Origin: Cokeromyces recurvatus
Taxonomy: Eukaryota > Mucoromycota > Mucoromycetes > Mucorales > Mucoraceae
Direction: 5' to 3'
Assembly (NCBI RefSeq): GCF_025118155.1
Contig: NW_026251397.1
Coordinates: 641,501-705,500, forward strand
Length of the DNA: 64,000 nucleotides
This document shows positions 1-13,154 of this stretch, piece by piece. A program made the position numbers and the translations under genes. Each line of letters starts with the position of its first letter. Position 1 is the stretch's first letter. Below the pieces are notes generated by a model. The model saw only the letters and a list, made by a program, of their open reading frames with translations. It had not been told where the DNA came from and made no database searches.

Positions 1-2085
1 TAAGACCTATTTTGAGTAAATATATTGAAAAAAAAAAGTTTTTAATACTACAGATCTACTTATTTCTTTTTTCTTATAAAAAAAAAAAATAGGCAATCAT
101 CATGGATGAAGCCTGACTCTCAACTTTCAGTAAAGATTATTCAAACGCCAGAATGCATGTCTGTGGGTGATGCACTTCGTGAACTTGATGCACGTCAATT
201 AATCACTACAGATTTCATCTTAACATCGGGTGAGCTCATCTCTAACATTAAATTAGATAAAGCACTTGAAGAACATCGTGCTCGTAAAAAAACAGACAAA
301 AATTCAATTATGACCATGATTCTTAAAGAAGCTTCTCGCACACATACAGCTAGGTAAAAAAAAAAATGTTTTATGTTTTAAGGAAATACTAAATGAAGAA
401 TTGTTTTTATACAGAGCTAAAGATGCAAATAGCATTTTTGTATTGGATCCTAATACTAGCCAATGTGTTTATTATGAACCTGTCGTTTCACTTCCCCGCA
501 AACATCACTTGGAGATTTCACCAGAGATTTTTGAAAATCGCCTTCAAATTGAATTCCGTAACGATCTTGTTGACCCTTATTTAGATATTTGCTCAGTTGA
601 AGTTCCCGCTCTTTTCACAGAAAATTTTGATTGGCAACATCTTCGTAGTGATTTTGTACATGGCATCTTGACTTCGGACATTTTGGGTAAGACGATTTAT
701 ACCAATATTGTAGTAGAGCCTTATGTAGCACGTGTCCAGAATGAGCAACTTTATAATACGATCAGTCATCATATCTTAAATCGTTGGGTATTTCCTATTA
801 CGCCTGAGACTAATTTAAAAGAGGGTGATGATTATGAGTTCACGAGAGGAAATATTTATAAATCAACGAGTGTCGTTTTGTCAAGATCATGTATAATTGA
901 CGAGAATGTACAAATTGGATTTGGTACGCGTATTGGAGAGAACACACGTATTGGAAATTCGATTATTGGAAAAAACTGTATTATTGGAGATAATGTTGTA
1001 TTAAAGGGTGTTTTTATATGGGATAACGTGACTATTGGAGATAACTGTATTATAGAAAAGAGTATTATTGCCAATCATGTTCAAATTTTAGAAAATTCAA
1101 CTATTGCTCAAGGTTCACTTGTATCCATTGGTGTAAGTAGATTAATTCACTTTATATATATTTATACATGTTTCTATTTATTCAACAACAACAACAACAA
1201 AAAACGCGTTTTATTTTATTTATCTTTGTATAGGTGTCGCTTGGTCCTGAAGCACAAATTCCTAAATATTCAAGACTCAGTCTTTTACCTCAGCCAAAGA
1301 TGAGTGCATTTGAAAGCAGTGATGAGGAAGAGGATGAAGAAGAGCGACAACCTGTCATTCAGGGCAAAAATGGACCTGTCTATTTCTGGACAATTCAAAC
1401 AGATGATGACGATGTTGATATTCGTAATCTGAAACTTGGTTCATTAGCTTATGATATGGCTGATCTTGTTCTAGAGGATGGGGATATTACAGATAGTGCT
1501 AGTGAAGTAGGTGAATCAGATGATGAATCTGACATTGGATCGCTCAGTGGAGGATCCTGGGCTCTCGAAAGTAGTATAGCAAAAAAGACAGAAGAATTCA
1601 AAAAAGAAATTGCACAAACTATTGAACGTTCTATAAGTGAGGACCATAGCGTATATACAGCAGCCTTAGAAGTTACAGGTTTACGTATGTCTAGTAATGG
1701 ATCTTATACTGATATTCGAGAAGTTATTATTCCAATCATCATGAATCATATTGATCCTAAAAATTCTGTTCAAAGCTTAAAATCTGTATTAAATAAATGG
1801 GCACCTCTTATTGGAAAAATGACACATTTACCTGAAGATCAAGTGCATGTTCTACAAGTATTGCAAAAGCATTGTGCATCCCAAGAATACTTGAGTAAAC
1901 TATTCTTAGGTGCCTTACAAATGTTTTACAATGCAGATATTGTGGAAGAAGACGCAATTAGAACTTGGTATGAATCTGATAAATCAAAGGCTAATCCTGC
2001 TGAAATGAAGTTGAGAGAAAAGGCAAGCAAGTTTATTGAATGGTTAGATGAAGCAGAAGAAGAATCAGATGAAGATTCAGATTAA
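1..2085 (+). CDS. GCD6: Translation initiation factor eIF2B subunit epsilon (5' partial)
   Basis: Catalytic subunit of eIF2B, the guanine-nucleotide exchange factor that recharges eIF2 with GTP in the cytoplasm. Exons: 1-15, 93-353, 415-1132, 1234-2085; phases agree (2, 2, 0) and 614 residues are visible. The first 15 bases give KTYFE, which joins QSSWMK across the first intron. Seen in order: the end of the nucleotidyltransferase-like domain (SDFILTSGE-type region reads TDFILTSGELISN), left-handed beta-helix hexapeptides (IGENTRIGNSIIGKNCIIGD, from about 905), an acidic linker, and a C-terminal W2/eIF5C HEAT domain ending in acidic-aromatic boxes (DAIRTWYESD, FIEWLDEAEEE). These W2 boxes are known to bind eIF2 beta. 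The N-terminal nucleotide-binding part, roughly 100 residues, lies left of the window. Identification is firm. Confidence 0.95.
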
Positions 2086-2335
2086 AAGAGGAGGGATATG
2101 ATATTTAATGAATAAATATAATATTTTCCTAATGTGTAAATGATGCATGAAATTTCCAGTTTATGACCGCTTTTTTTTTTAAGAAAAAAAATAATAATAA
2201 TAATAAGCAACTAAGCCTCTCTGCTAATATTTGCTAAGCCACTATTTTACTTTATTTTTTCAATGGCTTTCTTACATACAACTATTACAATAACTTTATT
2301 ATTTTTTTTTTTTTTTATTTTTAAATAGATAGATA

Positions 2336-2935
2336 ATGTCAGTTGAAAGTTCGAATATTATCGGTTCACTTACTTTTTGTCCAGAATGTGGCAATCTTTT
2401 AGACATGGCTGGTGCAGATGATGATATTTTATTATGTAACCAATGTAGCTGTGCCTTTAGAACTGCAGGTAAAGACAAAAATAAAATAAAATGAAATGCT
2501 TATATTCTAATTTGACCTTTTCTTTTCCTTTTGTAAAGGCGTTGAGGCTACAGAAGTTGTCACCACTTCGTCCGATCGTGCTTTTCAATCACCTTTAAAA
2601 TCCAAACGTCATTTAGTTCAACAAAGCAAACAAAATAAGCAAGAAAGAGCGATTGTAAATAATATAATGTGTACAAACAAGTGTATATACCATTTTTTAT
2701 TTATTTCATTTTTATTTTTATAATAGATTAAAGAAAAATGTCCCAACTGTGGTAATCCCGAAATGGAATATCATACTATGCAATTACGTTCTGCTGATGA
2801 AGGTCAAACTGTCTTTTACAACTGTAAAAAATGCGGGTAAGTGATTTTTTAGTATTATTAGTCAGTTATTGTTAAAATATTAATCCTCTTTTTTTTTTTT
2901 TTTCTTTTAGTTATAAATACTCTGTTAACAATTAG
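2336..2935 (+). CDS. RPA12: RNA polymerase I subunit RPA12 (A12.2)
   Basis: Small zinc-ribbon subunit of RNA polymerase I, needed for rRNA transcript cleavage and termination in the nucleolus. Exons 2336-2468, 2539-2654, 2727-2836, 2911-2935 give 127 residues, the normal family size. Two zinc ribbons are visible: N-terminal CPECGNLL...CNQCSCAF and C-terminal CPNCGNPEMEYHTMQLRSAD followed by EGQTVFYNCKKCGYKY. The acidic DE pair in the C-terminal ribbon is the TFIIS-like catalytic hairpin. The last exon is only 25 nt and completes the final cysteine ribbon. RPB9 and RPC11 are related, but the C-terminal RSADEGQTVFY string is the Pol I form. It lies 250 bp downstream of eIF2B epsilon on the same strand. 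Confidence 0.93.
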
Positions 2936-3904
2936 ACTTTTCTTTTGATTATATACCTTCTTTTTGTTGTAATAGATATTTTTTTTTTTTGTAATTCATA
3001 TTAAAACTATAATTTTGCATAATAATTTGTGTTAAGTGTGTAGTAGTTTAACAAATTGTGAACACAGCCATTTGTTTCAATAAATACGATTAAACATGTC
3101 CCATTTGTAAAAAGTAATGTAAATAGGTGATGATGAAAAGGTGAAGAAAGAGTATATAAACAAGCAAATACTTCTTTTTTTATTATTATGACTATTATTA
3201 ATAAATTAAGCAAGCAAATACAGGATCCTTAACTTCCACAAGAGCTTTATTTGATTATATTCAATTTTGAACGTTTGCTCTTATAAAAAAAACAATTCAA
3301 AATTTACGTTTAAAGATATGAAAACAAATATATGAATTACGGCCAGAAAATGAATATTTAAAAATACAACAAATCCAAAAGAATAATAGCATAGATTAAT
3401 GACAATATAAAATAAATCATTTACATTTATTTGAATATTTATTCATTTATATATTTATTTATCCTTCCTTTTCATTTGTATGGATTGAGATTACCTGACA
3501 GAAATCGAATTGTCTATATAAATATTTTCTACCATCATTAGCTCACTTTTGTGAATAAATAATCTTATCCTCCTTTGTATCTGTTCTAGAAATCTATAAA
3601 TATGTATCAAGGTACACTTTGATAAGTTTAACATTTCATAGCTTTTTATGTTAATTTTTTAATCTTTTTTTTTTTTATATATATATACATATTTATTCAA
3701 CGTATATTCAAATCATGCTTTTCTAACTAGCTATTTAACAAAATAGCATTCAATTTAGAGAGCAAGTGTATAATATAATGCTATCCAATCATTTTTTTAC
3801 TCTGATATTGAATGTTCCTAATATGTAAGTAAAATTAAAATTAGTATTTATTTTTTTTTTTCTTTAAAAAAATAAAATAAAAATAAGCTTAAGCTTATAT
3901 AAAG
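2936..3904 (+). other. Intergenic, no gene seen
   Basis: About 970 bp of AT-rich sequence between RPA12 and dynactin p50. Only short chance ORFs occur. A T-rich stretch near 3665-3690 and A/T runs just before 3904 probably belong to the downstream promoter. No RNA gene or repeat family was recognised. Confidence 0.6.
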
Positions 3905-5833
3905 ATGACTTCAAAGTATTCAACTTTACCGGATATTGTAAATGAATTAAACGTTAGATATACATATATAGAGCTTAAAATATTAATATAATAATATAGG
4001 ATGATCAGCCCGATGTCTATGAAACTCCTGACACTGTTAACAACACCACAAATGTCTCATATGAAAATCAGGTACATTCACGTATAGTTTACATCTTCTT
4101 TAAATAATTGCAGCTCAACATTAATAATTGCATACTAATCTTAGTCAAGCGATGATGATGACAATGATGACTTGATTAAAGCTCATGTTTCTATTAAAGA
4201 AGCTTCAAATATATTCAAGAATAGTATTGTTGATTCTACGGATATAGGTTTTTTTTTTTTTTTTTTTTTTACAATAATACTGCTTCTTCGAGATTAATTC
4301 GTTTTACAAATTAGTCTAATAATCTTTGAAAAAATAGATTTCTCTGATCGTTTAACTCGAAGAAAAAAGGCCATGTATCGTACCTTTGTAAAACGCCCAC
4401 CTGCTATAGAAACTAATGAATATGAAATTTTGCCAAAGAATATATCTTTGGATGAAACTCCTTTACAAAAATTACGTCGTCTTATGTATGAAGTTCAAGA
4501 GCTTAATGATGAATTAGAAAAGACAAAAGTGAGTTAAAAAAAAAAAAAGGCGAATGTTTCTTGCTTTTCAAAAAGAAAAAAAAAAACTTACATGTAATTT
4601 AGGAGCCTTTAGATACAAAAGAAATCATTTCGCAGTCTGATATTCTTGCTCAGATTGGATATCTTCAGTCTGATTTAATTAGAATGAATCAACAAATAGG
4701 GGACGAAATGGAACAAACATCCAATTATGGAAAATCTATTGATGAAGCAAAATCTTTGATAAAACAGCTTGAGGCTTTTAAAAATATGGCTATTAAATCA
4801 GATACGGAGGAAAATAAGTCATCAAATGAAACTGAAAAAGAGACTAAAGATAATGTAAGATTTTGGGAATTCTATTTGTTTTTTTTTTATATGTATAAAA
4901 CGAGTATTAAACATTGCTGTATTAGTTGATTACCTACGAGCTTTATTATACCCCTGAAACAGTTAAAATGCAAAAAGAGACTAAACTATCTGATATTGAT
5001 GAACGTATTGCAAAACTAGAAAAGTTAGTAGGAACAAATACAAATCAGAATTTGGATGAATTGGTAAAAGATATCTCTTTTCTATTCTATTTCTCTTTTA
5101 TTTTATTTATTTTAAATGAATAGCCTTCTAGTTTAGCTTCTACATCTTTAATCAGTTCATTATCTAAATTGGAACAACAAATTCATATTCTTGCACAACC
5201 AAGACAGCTTGAAATCGTAGCAAGAAGAGTTAAAGTCTTGAATAATGATTTAGAACGCTTAAATGAATTAAAAACAGGTCGTAAAGATACTACGAATACA
5301 CTTAATTTTGGACTATCCAGTATGATGAACTCACAAAATACCCCTGCTGCAAATGTTGAAAATGCTAATAAAGATGGAAATGATAATGAAAGCAAGGTAA
5401 AAGAAGATAATAATAAACAGAGAAATAAATTAACTTCTTTAAATACAAGGTTAATAAATTATTCGCTACTCTTGAGAAAGTTGATCCGCTCTTAAACTTG
5501 ACGCCTGCCTTATTGACTAGACTCAAAGCATTGCAATCATTACACACAGAGGCAGCTTCTTTTAGTCAATCAATCAAAATAATATCTGAAGAACAAACCA
5601 GGATGACTGATGAACTTAAAAGTTTGAGCAAAACATGTGAATTAGTAAGTTACGAATATTTAGTTTTTTTTTTTTATGTATCTTATACTCCTCCTTTCTT
5701 TATATATCAGCTAAATATAAGTTTGAAAGAGAATGATGAATCAGTCATGAATAATGTCAAAATTATTGATGAAAGAATGACTGATCTTATTCAACGTATC
5801 ACTGCATTAAGCCCCAATAGCGGTGAATCTTAG
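3905..5833 (+). CDS. DCTN2: Dynactin subunit 2 (p50/dynamitin)
   Basis: Shoulder-arm subunit of dynactin, the cofactor that links cytoplasmic dynein to cargo; JNM1 is the divergent yeast counterpart. Nine exons: 3905-3952, 4000-4071, 4145-4247, 4338-4528, 4603-4854, 4926-5063, 5124-5396, 5450-5644, 5711-5833; 464 residues with all phases consistent. The N-terminus has the conserved YSTLPDI and QPDVYETPD motifs, which bind the Arp1 filament in this family. The rest is coiled coil (QKLRRLMYEVQELNDELEK; IDERIAKLEKLVG; VNKLFATLEKVDPLLNLTPA; KIIDERMTDLIQRI). The 53-bp intron at 5397-5449 is needed to keep the frame into VNKLFATLE. Identification is strong from the N-terminal motif plus coiled-coil order. 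Confidence 0.92.
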
Positions 5834-6195
5834 AAATACCATCATTAATGTAAAACGTATATAATAAAGGAATATTAGTAGGAATGATCCTTTCATCCTA
5901 TATCTTTGTAGAAACTATTTTTTTTAAAAAAAAGTTAATTGTAACTTGAATGAAAATATACATGTACATAAAAGCCTAACTTGGTTATTGATATATATAT
6001 ATAAAATGAGAGAATAGCCTTGTATAATTATCAGATTATCAGATAATTGAGCCGAAAATAATATACTAGTTTTACAGAGATGCGTGTTAATTGGTTAAAA
6101 TGTACTTTAATTATTTTTTTTTTTTTTTTTTTTTTTACGTGCTGTAGGAAATAAGATAACATCTAATTAATTAAAGATTTATATTAATTTGTATT

Positions 6196-6754
6196 TATGG
6201 TCCTGAACTGTCATACCAAGACTACCCTGTTATTGCTTTATTCGCAACAGGTATTGGAGTAACACCAGCTATATCAATAATTCAATAGGTAACTGAAAGA
6301 AGAGCAAAAGGGAATCCGTACAGTAGCCACGAATCATATCCATTTAATATGGGCATATTCGATATACAGGTGAAAATAAAATGTATCATAGTTAAAATAA
6401 TGGCCACATATCTAATACAAACTACTTTTATAATAGATGAAATAAATCCTTTCATTTCCCTATTTATCCATTGGTCAAAACGAACTAGAAACAGCCATTT
6501 TGCCTATTCAATTAATTGTAAATATTTACGTTACAAGAACGACAACAGGCCATCATCAAAATATGAACAAGCTTAACCATTTTAAGCTCATATAGGGTAG
6601 AAGACCATATATTCGGTCTGAAATCAGCCACATCAAAGAATTATATCCTTCTCATCAAAGAGTATGGGATACATCTTTTACACGTATGGTTGTTAATAAT
6701 GCCGTCCATAATAATTATGACTTGCATTATGAAGTATTCGAATTTAAAATTTAA
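6196..6754 (+). pseudogene. Decayed ferric-reductase/NOX-type C-terminal fragment
   Basis: A fragment resembling the NAD(P)H-binding half of ferric reductases. Frame 1 reads YGPELSYQDYPVIALF then ATGIGVTPAISIIQ, which is the GxGxTP nucleotide-binding motif, followed by an in-frame TAG at 6286-6288 and then VTERRAKG. At the AAAGGG run near 6310 the sense moves to another frame (IRTVATNHIHLIWAYSIY), then again to ETAILPIQLIVNIYVTRTTT, and finally RSEISHIKELYPSHQRVW to a stop at 6752-6754. There is no upstream FAD or heme domain and no start. Stop plus at least two frame changes mean it is dead, unless several are introns, for which I see no clean signals. Confidence 0.72.
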
Positions 6755-7559
6755 CACTTTAATAAATACAGAGCTTTCAATTTTTTCCAAGGTAAAATGC
6801 TACTGTATAATCAATACACACTACCAAATCATGGCGATATATTAACAAAACAGACTGCATTTTTCACTGTGTTGCTTTGATGTATAAAGATAATGACTTT
6901 TTATTCTTTTTTTTTTTTTTTTTTGCTTTTATTTAACTTTATTAATTACTTTTGATATTCAAGCTTATTACTCAAGAAGACAAATAATTCAAAAGTCTTC
7001 AAAAAGCTTAAAAAAGCTTAACATTTTATTAGATAGCCACTATGTAATTATTTATTTTATTTTTTTTCAATTAGATTTAGTTTATGATAACAATATAATC
7101 CTTGCAAACCTATTATATTATATTACAATAACGGTTGTTATAAGCATCTCAAAGATCATTGTGCCCAAGTTATTTATTGTCATGTAAAATTCTTATATTT
7201 TGTATAAAGTATCAATTTCAAATCTTGCTTATTCCGCATTACGAAACAAGTAAAAAGAATCTAACCTTCTTAATTTAATTATAGAGAATTTTAACAGTAG
7301 GCATTTCAAGTAAAACTATTACTACTCTATTTTATAATACGTTAATTTATGAGAGAAATAAAGACAGTTTATATGCATAAAAAAAAATCGAAATACAGAT
7401 AAATGGCCATATTATTGAATTGTTAGTAGTAAACAAGTCACCTGGCTCAGCCACTATTTGCCTACAAATTAATAATTTTGTTATTTTTTTTTTTTTCTCT
7501 TTTGACACATTGAAGTTTGATTACCTGTTCTTTTTTTTTTTTTTTTTTTTTAAGAAATA
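6755..7559 (+). other. Intergenic, upstream of POL5
   Basis: About 800 bp of AT-rich sequence between the reductase relic and POL5. T tracts at 6907-6924 and 7531-7550 are present; the second sits immediately 5' of the POL5 start codon. Nothing else was recognised. The matching gap from 5834 to 6195, before the relic, is also empty apart from a T20 run near 6114. Confidence 0.5.
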
Positions 7560-10500
7560 ATGGCAACCACTACACTTCAACTTTATTGGGATCTTGCTTC
7601 ATTTGATCCTAATGCTCGACAAACAGCAGCTAATTCTCTAATTAAATCGCTTGCCAACTTTCAAAAGGCACATGAAGAAAGTTTAGAAAACAAGGAGGAG
7701 GATATTGCCGACACAGAAGAAAAACTTGATCTTCTTTGTGCCTCTGATGTTTCATATGCTGTTCGTCGTTTACTTCGTGGTCTTTCTTCTTCCAGACAGG
7801 GAGCTCGTCAAGGTTTTTCTTTGGCTTTGACTGAAGTATGACATGCTGTTTATGAATGTAAACTTTTTATTTTTATTTCTTTTGTATTAATATTTTTTTT
7901 GTTGTTGTTTGTATTATTATTATTAGCTTCTTGCCATGGTCGATTTGATTGCTACTAAACTTGTTCTCGATCTTTTATTCCAATACACAGAACGTACTAA
8001 ATCTATGAGTGGCGATGAGACTCGTGACATGTTATTTGGACGTCTTTTTGGTTTAATGTCGATTGTTGCTGCAGGTATGATTTCTAGATCTTCAACTAGT
8101 ACCGAAGATATTTTACGTATTGTGGAGAGTTTACATGAAATGGCCAAATGTAAATCATATCTTGCTGAAGTTTGTCATCATGTTGTAATTAATCTCCTTC
8201 CTTATGTAAGTTTGATATTGGCTAGAGGTAAAATGATGTATATGGGAGTATATTAACCTGTCGTATATATATATATATAGTTGAAGGATACAAAACATGA
8301 ATCTGAAGTAGTTGAAAAGATTAAAGAATTATTTATGAATGGCCCAATTACTAATGTCGATCAGCTTAATCTTGTTCTTGGCATTCAACAAAAACTCGAT
8401 AATGTTGACTTGTCCAATCAATTAACAAACTTCAAAAGCTCAACTATTTTGGATCCTGCCAACTTGACTATTTTATCTAACATTTTGAAAGAAATTCCTG
8501 CTGATACCCAAGAAGCTTTAGCCGATTGGAAGCCTCAACTTCATTCTGTTTGGGATCCCATTCTTGCAATTTATTTCCAAGAATCTCAACCCAAGGGTAT
8601 TGCTTCTTTCCAAGAGTTTTGGAATGTTGCTGTTGATAGTAAGTAATTATATGTTGTTGTTGTTGTTTTTATAAAAAAGAAAAGAAGTAACGAATATTAA
8701 ACTTTTGTTATAGACACTATGTTTGATAAGAATGCTTCTCATGGACGTAAATTTTGGGGTTTCCAGCTTGTTGAAAAAGTATTGCGTCGTCTTTCTCCCG
8801 ATCAAATGCCACTTATCTTTACCGCAAATTTTATGAGAACATTTATTAACAATCTTTCATCTGAAGACCGCTTTTTAAACAAAGCTGCTAAGCACACAGT
8901 AAGTGACAAAAAAAAAGGGGGGGAGAGAGAGAGAGAAAGAGACTAAATATATGAATTAACTTGTATTTTTTTTTATTTAGGCTCAAGTTATTCAAAATGT
9001 TGCTGAAGAGAATAAGCAAGTAGGTTTTGCTTTGATTACACAACTTTTGGGTAAAAATGGTCATCAAAACTTTGATCGTATTACTCGTACAAAGACTGTA
9101 GAAAATTTGTTAACAACTATGGATGCAGAGGGCATTAAATCTTATCTTGAATATCTTGCTCAAACCTTTGTAAAGACAGAAGAAGCTTCCAGTGAATCTA
9201 GTCGTGAATGGGCATTAAATCAAATGTCTTTGTTGATTACAAATCCAAAGATCCCCAAGGAAGAAGACTGGGTTATTGAACTCGTCCGATTTTTGATGAT
9301 GTTTACTTTCTTTGATATTAAATCCAATGATAAGAATAAGTCCTATTTATCAGGTCTTCATAGCCCCTTGCCTGCTTTGTCTGAAGCAACCCTTAAATTA
9401 TGTCAGGAGCGCTTCCAATCCATTTTAGTTGCTCTCAGCAAGCTTGTCCCTACACAAACTGCTCCTCTCAAGACTCGCAAATTGAATGGTACAACCAACA
9501 ATGGTGAATTGTGGGCTTATCAAGTCATGGAAATCTATCAAACTTTAACCAAGAATAAGAAATTATCATCACGTGTCACACTTACCCCTGAAACGCGTGA
9601 GGTTACTGAAAAGGCTCTCAAGATGATCGAAAAGCTTAGAACCAAGATTGCCAAGATGGATAAAGCTATAGGCTATGATAGTGTTGAACGTGGATTTGAA
9701 ATTCTCTTTTTGAATATTATTCTTCATACATTAATTAATGAAACAGACGGTGTATCGATTTTAAGCGAATTAATTGATTGTTATGAAAAGACCTTTAATG
9801 CACCCAAGACACAAAAGAAGAATAAAAAGGCTAAAAAGGAAGAAGAAGAGGAAGAGGAGGAGGAGAATCAACCCGAAGCTATTGATGTTATTGTAGATAT
9901 TCTTGTTTCTTTCTTGACGAATGAATCCCCTGTGCTTAAGAACCTTGCTGAGCAAGTGTTTGAAATTTTCTCTCATAAATTAACTAAACAATCATTGGAA
10001 ATGCTTCTTTCTATTTTAGCCTCTGGTGAAGATAAGCAAGATGATGATCTCTTTGGCGAGGAAGAAGAAGAAGATGATGATGATGACGTTGAAATGATTG
10101 ATATGGATGATGTAGAAGAAATTGATGAAGAGGATGAGGGTGAAGTTGATGAAGAATTACGTCAAAAAGTAGAAGAAGCGATGAGAGCACAGGGAGTTAA
10201 TGCTGTCGATGGTGAATCTGATGAAGAGCTTTTGGATGATGATGCCATGACTGCATTTGATGAAAAATTAGCTGAAATATTTAAACAAAAGAAAATACTC
10301 AAGACTGAAAAGGCTACAACACAACAAAATATTGTTCATTTCAAGAATAATGTGATGGGACTTATTATTATTTATGCACGCAAGAATCCTACAAATCCTT
10401 TAGTATTAACCTTGATTGTACCTCTTTTGAATATTATTCGTGCTACACCTGCCAAGTCTGTTACTAATCAGTTTGTTGAAAAAGTAGTTGCTTTCTTGAA

Positions 10501-11324
10501 AAACCGACTTTCCAAAGCTACTAAATATCCCAAGGAGCAAGATGAATATGTCTTTGATATTATGCAATCAGTTCATGACTTTGCTAAACATTCCACATCT
10601 AAAGAGCTTTCTGAGATGTGTGTTTCTCTTTCTCTTTATTTGCGTAAATGTATTTTAGGAGGATCTGACTTTGAGATAAATGATAAGACACCTGCAAATA
10701 CAAAGAAGGCAGTTGATAAATTGCTTGCCATCTACAGTGAATCTGCTAAATTATATCTCACTAAAAAGAATACATCCATTCATCCTAATATCATTCAACA
10801 CATGATTCAACGTTATTCTTTTAGTTCATGGGATTTGTTGGATACCTTTGTGACCTATTTGGATCGTAACCAATGTGCCAATGTCTATAGACTTTCCATG
10901 GTATCTAAATGGATAACTATGATCCTTCAACATACAGTTGGAAAGGTAATATATATATGTGTGTGTGCGTGTGTGTATAATATGTATACAGGTTAAATAT
11001 TAACTTTTTTTTTTCTGTGGTATTAGCAATCCGAATTATATAATCAAAAATACATCCAACTTGTTCCCAAGATTGCTATAGCTGTTAAGGCAACTATTGA
11101 GTTATATTCCCAAGAAGATAAAAAGGGTTTAGATCATAAGAGTATGAAAAACTACCATAGATTTGTAGCTTTCCTTATTAGACTTCATAAAAAGGTTGCA
11201 TCCAAAACAGAAGACGTAAGTATTTTATTTTATTTTTTATTTTCAACTACACAGATACTTAATAGTTCTTTTATATTTATAGTTGGAGACAGTGTGGGGT
11301 TCTGAATTGATCTCAGCGTTATAA
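7560..11324 (+). CDS. POL5: DNA polymerase V / MYBBP1A-type nucleolar protein
   Basis: POL5 family protein; despite the name, the yeast protein acts in the nucleolus in rDNA transcription and ribosome assembly rather than as a replicative polymerase. Exons 7560-7835, 7927-8205, 8281-8638, 8714-8898, 8981-10945, 11027-11215, 11283-11324 give 1097 residues. The N-terminus is alpha-helical/HEAT-like (YWDLASFDPNARQTAANSLI; VSYAVRRLLRGLSSSRQGAR; GRKFWGFQLVEKVLRR), followed by a Lys/Glu-rich stretch and a long Asp/Glu block (about 10060-10160) characteristic of the family. The final exon is 42 nt and ends WGSELISAL. No polymerase catalytic motifs are seen, as expected for the family. A T20 tract abuts the start codon. 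Confidence 0.9.
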
Positions 11325-11596
11325 AAAAAAAAAATACTATATGACTTTAGAATTTTGTAATGTACTTACTATGGCCAACTACTGGTTATTTAAAAAAAAA
11401 ATAAAATAAAATAAAATAAAACAATCTATTTATCACAGTGTACAATTATTACTGAAAAGAAATAATTGCTTTTGTGAATGATAAAAGAAAATTGATATAA
11501 TCAAAATACTCCACAAGAAGGAGTCTGTTCTCAATGGCTAGTAGCGTACAACTAACAATCATATCCTTATTATTATCGCTCTTCAATATCAGTTTG

Positions 11597-11637
<41 letters not shown>

Positions 11638-11857
11638 TGATCCAGTACATAAGATAAATAACGTTATTCTTCTATTATGAAGACATAATACTACTGTTTC
11701 TCATTCATATAATATTATGCACTATCACTGAACTTGAAGTGACTATGTTTAATCACCGATGTCCGGTAAAATAGAGTAGTCCTATCACAAGAATCTAAGA
11801 CAGAACTTCCACTGTCATCATATTAGATAATCTTGGTGAAAATAAATTTCTATAGGC

Positions 11858-11893
<36 letters not shown>

Positions 11894-11964
11894 GCCATTT
11901 ACCAAAGAGGGGAAAAAAAAATTCCTTATAAAATTTTCTTTTATCCCAGAATAAATAAGTCAAG
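11325..11964 (+). other. Intergenic with two long A tracts
   Basis: 640 bp between POL5 and the cyclin gene. It contains A38 (11597-11634) and A30 (11863-11892). No ORF or RNA gene was recognised. Confidence 0.6.
11597..11634. repeat. A38 homopolymer
   Basis: Uninterrupted run of 38 adenines in the intergenic region 3' of POL5. Runs of this kind recur through the window. Confidence 0.95.
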
Positions 11965-13154
11965 ATGGAAGAGAATCAGGTACACTAGTCATTATCTATA
12001 TGTTATTAATACTACATTATTGACGTGATCTACGTTATATATATATATATATATATCTGTTTATAGTGGATATTAGAAAGAGAAGAAAGCCAACAGTTTC
12101 CTTCTGTTTTACATGGAATGAAATACGAAGAGGAGTTAGCAACTCGACTACGTGCTATTTGCATGATTGAATGTGTTGGAAATCGTTTAGAATTGTAAGT
12201 TCTTTAACCTATCCTTTTTTTTTTTTTTACACGACAGAAAGATATTTATATAGTCTAAATTTAGGCCACCCTATGCAATTGCTTCAGCATGTACTCTTTT
12301 TCATCGCTTTTATACGAGAAGATCGTTTTTTGATTATAATGGCGCTGTACGTAATATAAGAATGTCATTTTTATTCTAATGCATTGATTTTTTTTTTTTT
12401 TTGTTAAAATAGAAAATTGCACAAGCTTGTATATTTGTAGCATGTAAAAGTGAAGAATCTGCACGTAGACCACAAGATATCGCGCGATCCTGGTTATATA
12501 CACCTGATGAAATAGTGGAAGATGAAAAAATTGTAGTAATCCCAGTTTGTGTGTTTTATATATGAGTAGCTAACTGTTTATGTATAGGAAGCTTTTGTGG
12601 TCGATCTATTATATTATGAATATATTGTTTTAGAAATAACCTGTTTTGATTTACAGATCGATCATCCATATTGTGATTTATTCCATTTTGCTGATGAAAC
12701 TTTTGGTTAGAATTCATTTTATTTGTTTATTGATATGTGCGTGTTAATAGTTTATGTATATATAGCGTCAGACGATATTATAAATGCAGCCCTAGCTTAT
12801 ATTAATGACAGGTAAAAATAAATAAATAAATAAACATGAAATTTATTCATCGATTTAATATTATACAAATACAGTTATCGATTACCAATGTGCTTATGGT
12901 ATGTTCCAAGGGCTATTGCAGCAGCAGCACTAATAATGGCATTTCAGGGACAAGACCTTGAATTTCCTTTAGATCCAGAAACATTATGGGGACAATTCCT
13001 TATAGAAAATGGAAGCATCATAGGAGGTAAGTGTATAAGATGATGATATGACTTGAGATATATGTTTATCTATTTATTTATTTTAGAAATTGTTGCTACC
13101 ATTATGGATGTATACAAGTTACCAAAAAGAGTGGGTACAAACAATAGACATTAA
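11965..13154 (+). CDS. Cyclin of the T/K/CTK2 type (transcription-elongation cyclin)
   Basis: Regulatory subunit of a cyclin-dependent kinase, probably a CDK9/CDK12/CTK1-type kinase that phosphorylates the Pol II CTD. Eight exons: 11965-11979, 12067-12194, 12265-12346, 12413-12532, 12588-12705, 12766-12811, 12875-13026, 13087-13154; 242 residues, exact frame. Cyclin box 1 reads MKYEEELATRLRAICMIE, then YAIASACTLFHRFYTRRSFF and IAQACIFVACKSEESARRPQ (the FxACKxEE region). Cyclin box 2 includes EYIVLEITCFDLQIDHPYC and AIAAAALIMAFQGQ. The protein is short, with no C-terminal extension, so it could be CTK2/BUR2-like or cyclin K-like; I cannot separate these by eye. One donor is GTACGT (12347). RPB1, whose CTD such kinases phosphorylate, is 45 kb away in the same window. 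Confidence 0.85.

Noticed and set aside
3120..3200. Possible C/D snoRNA (GTGATGATG) in intergenic sequence
   Set aside because: No D box found within 100 nt.
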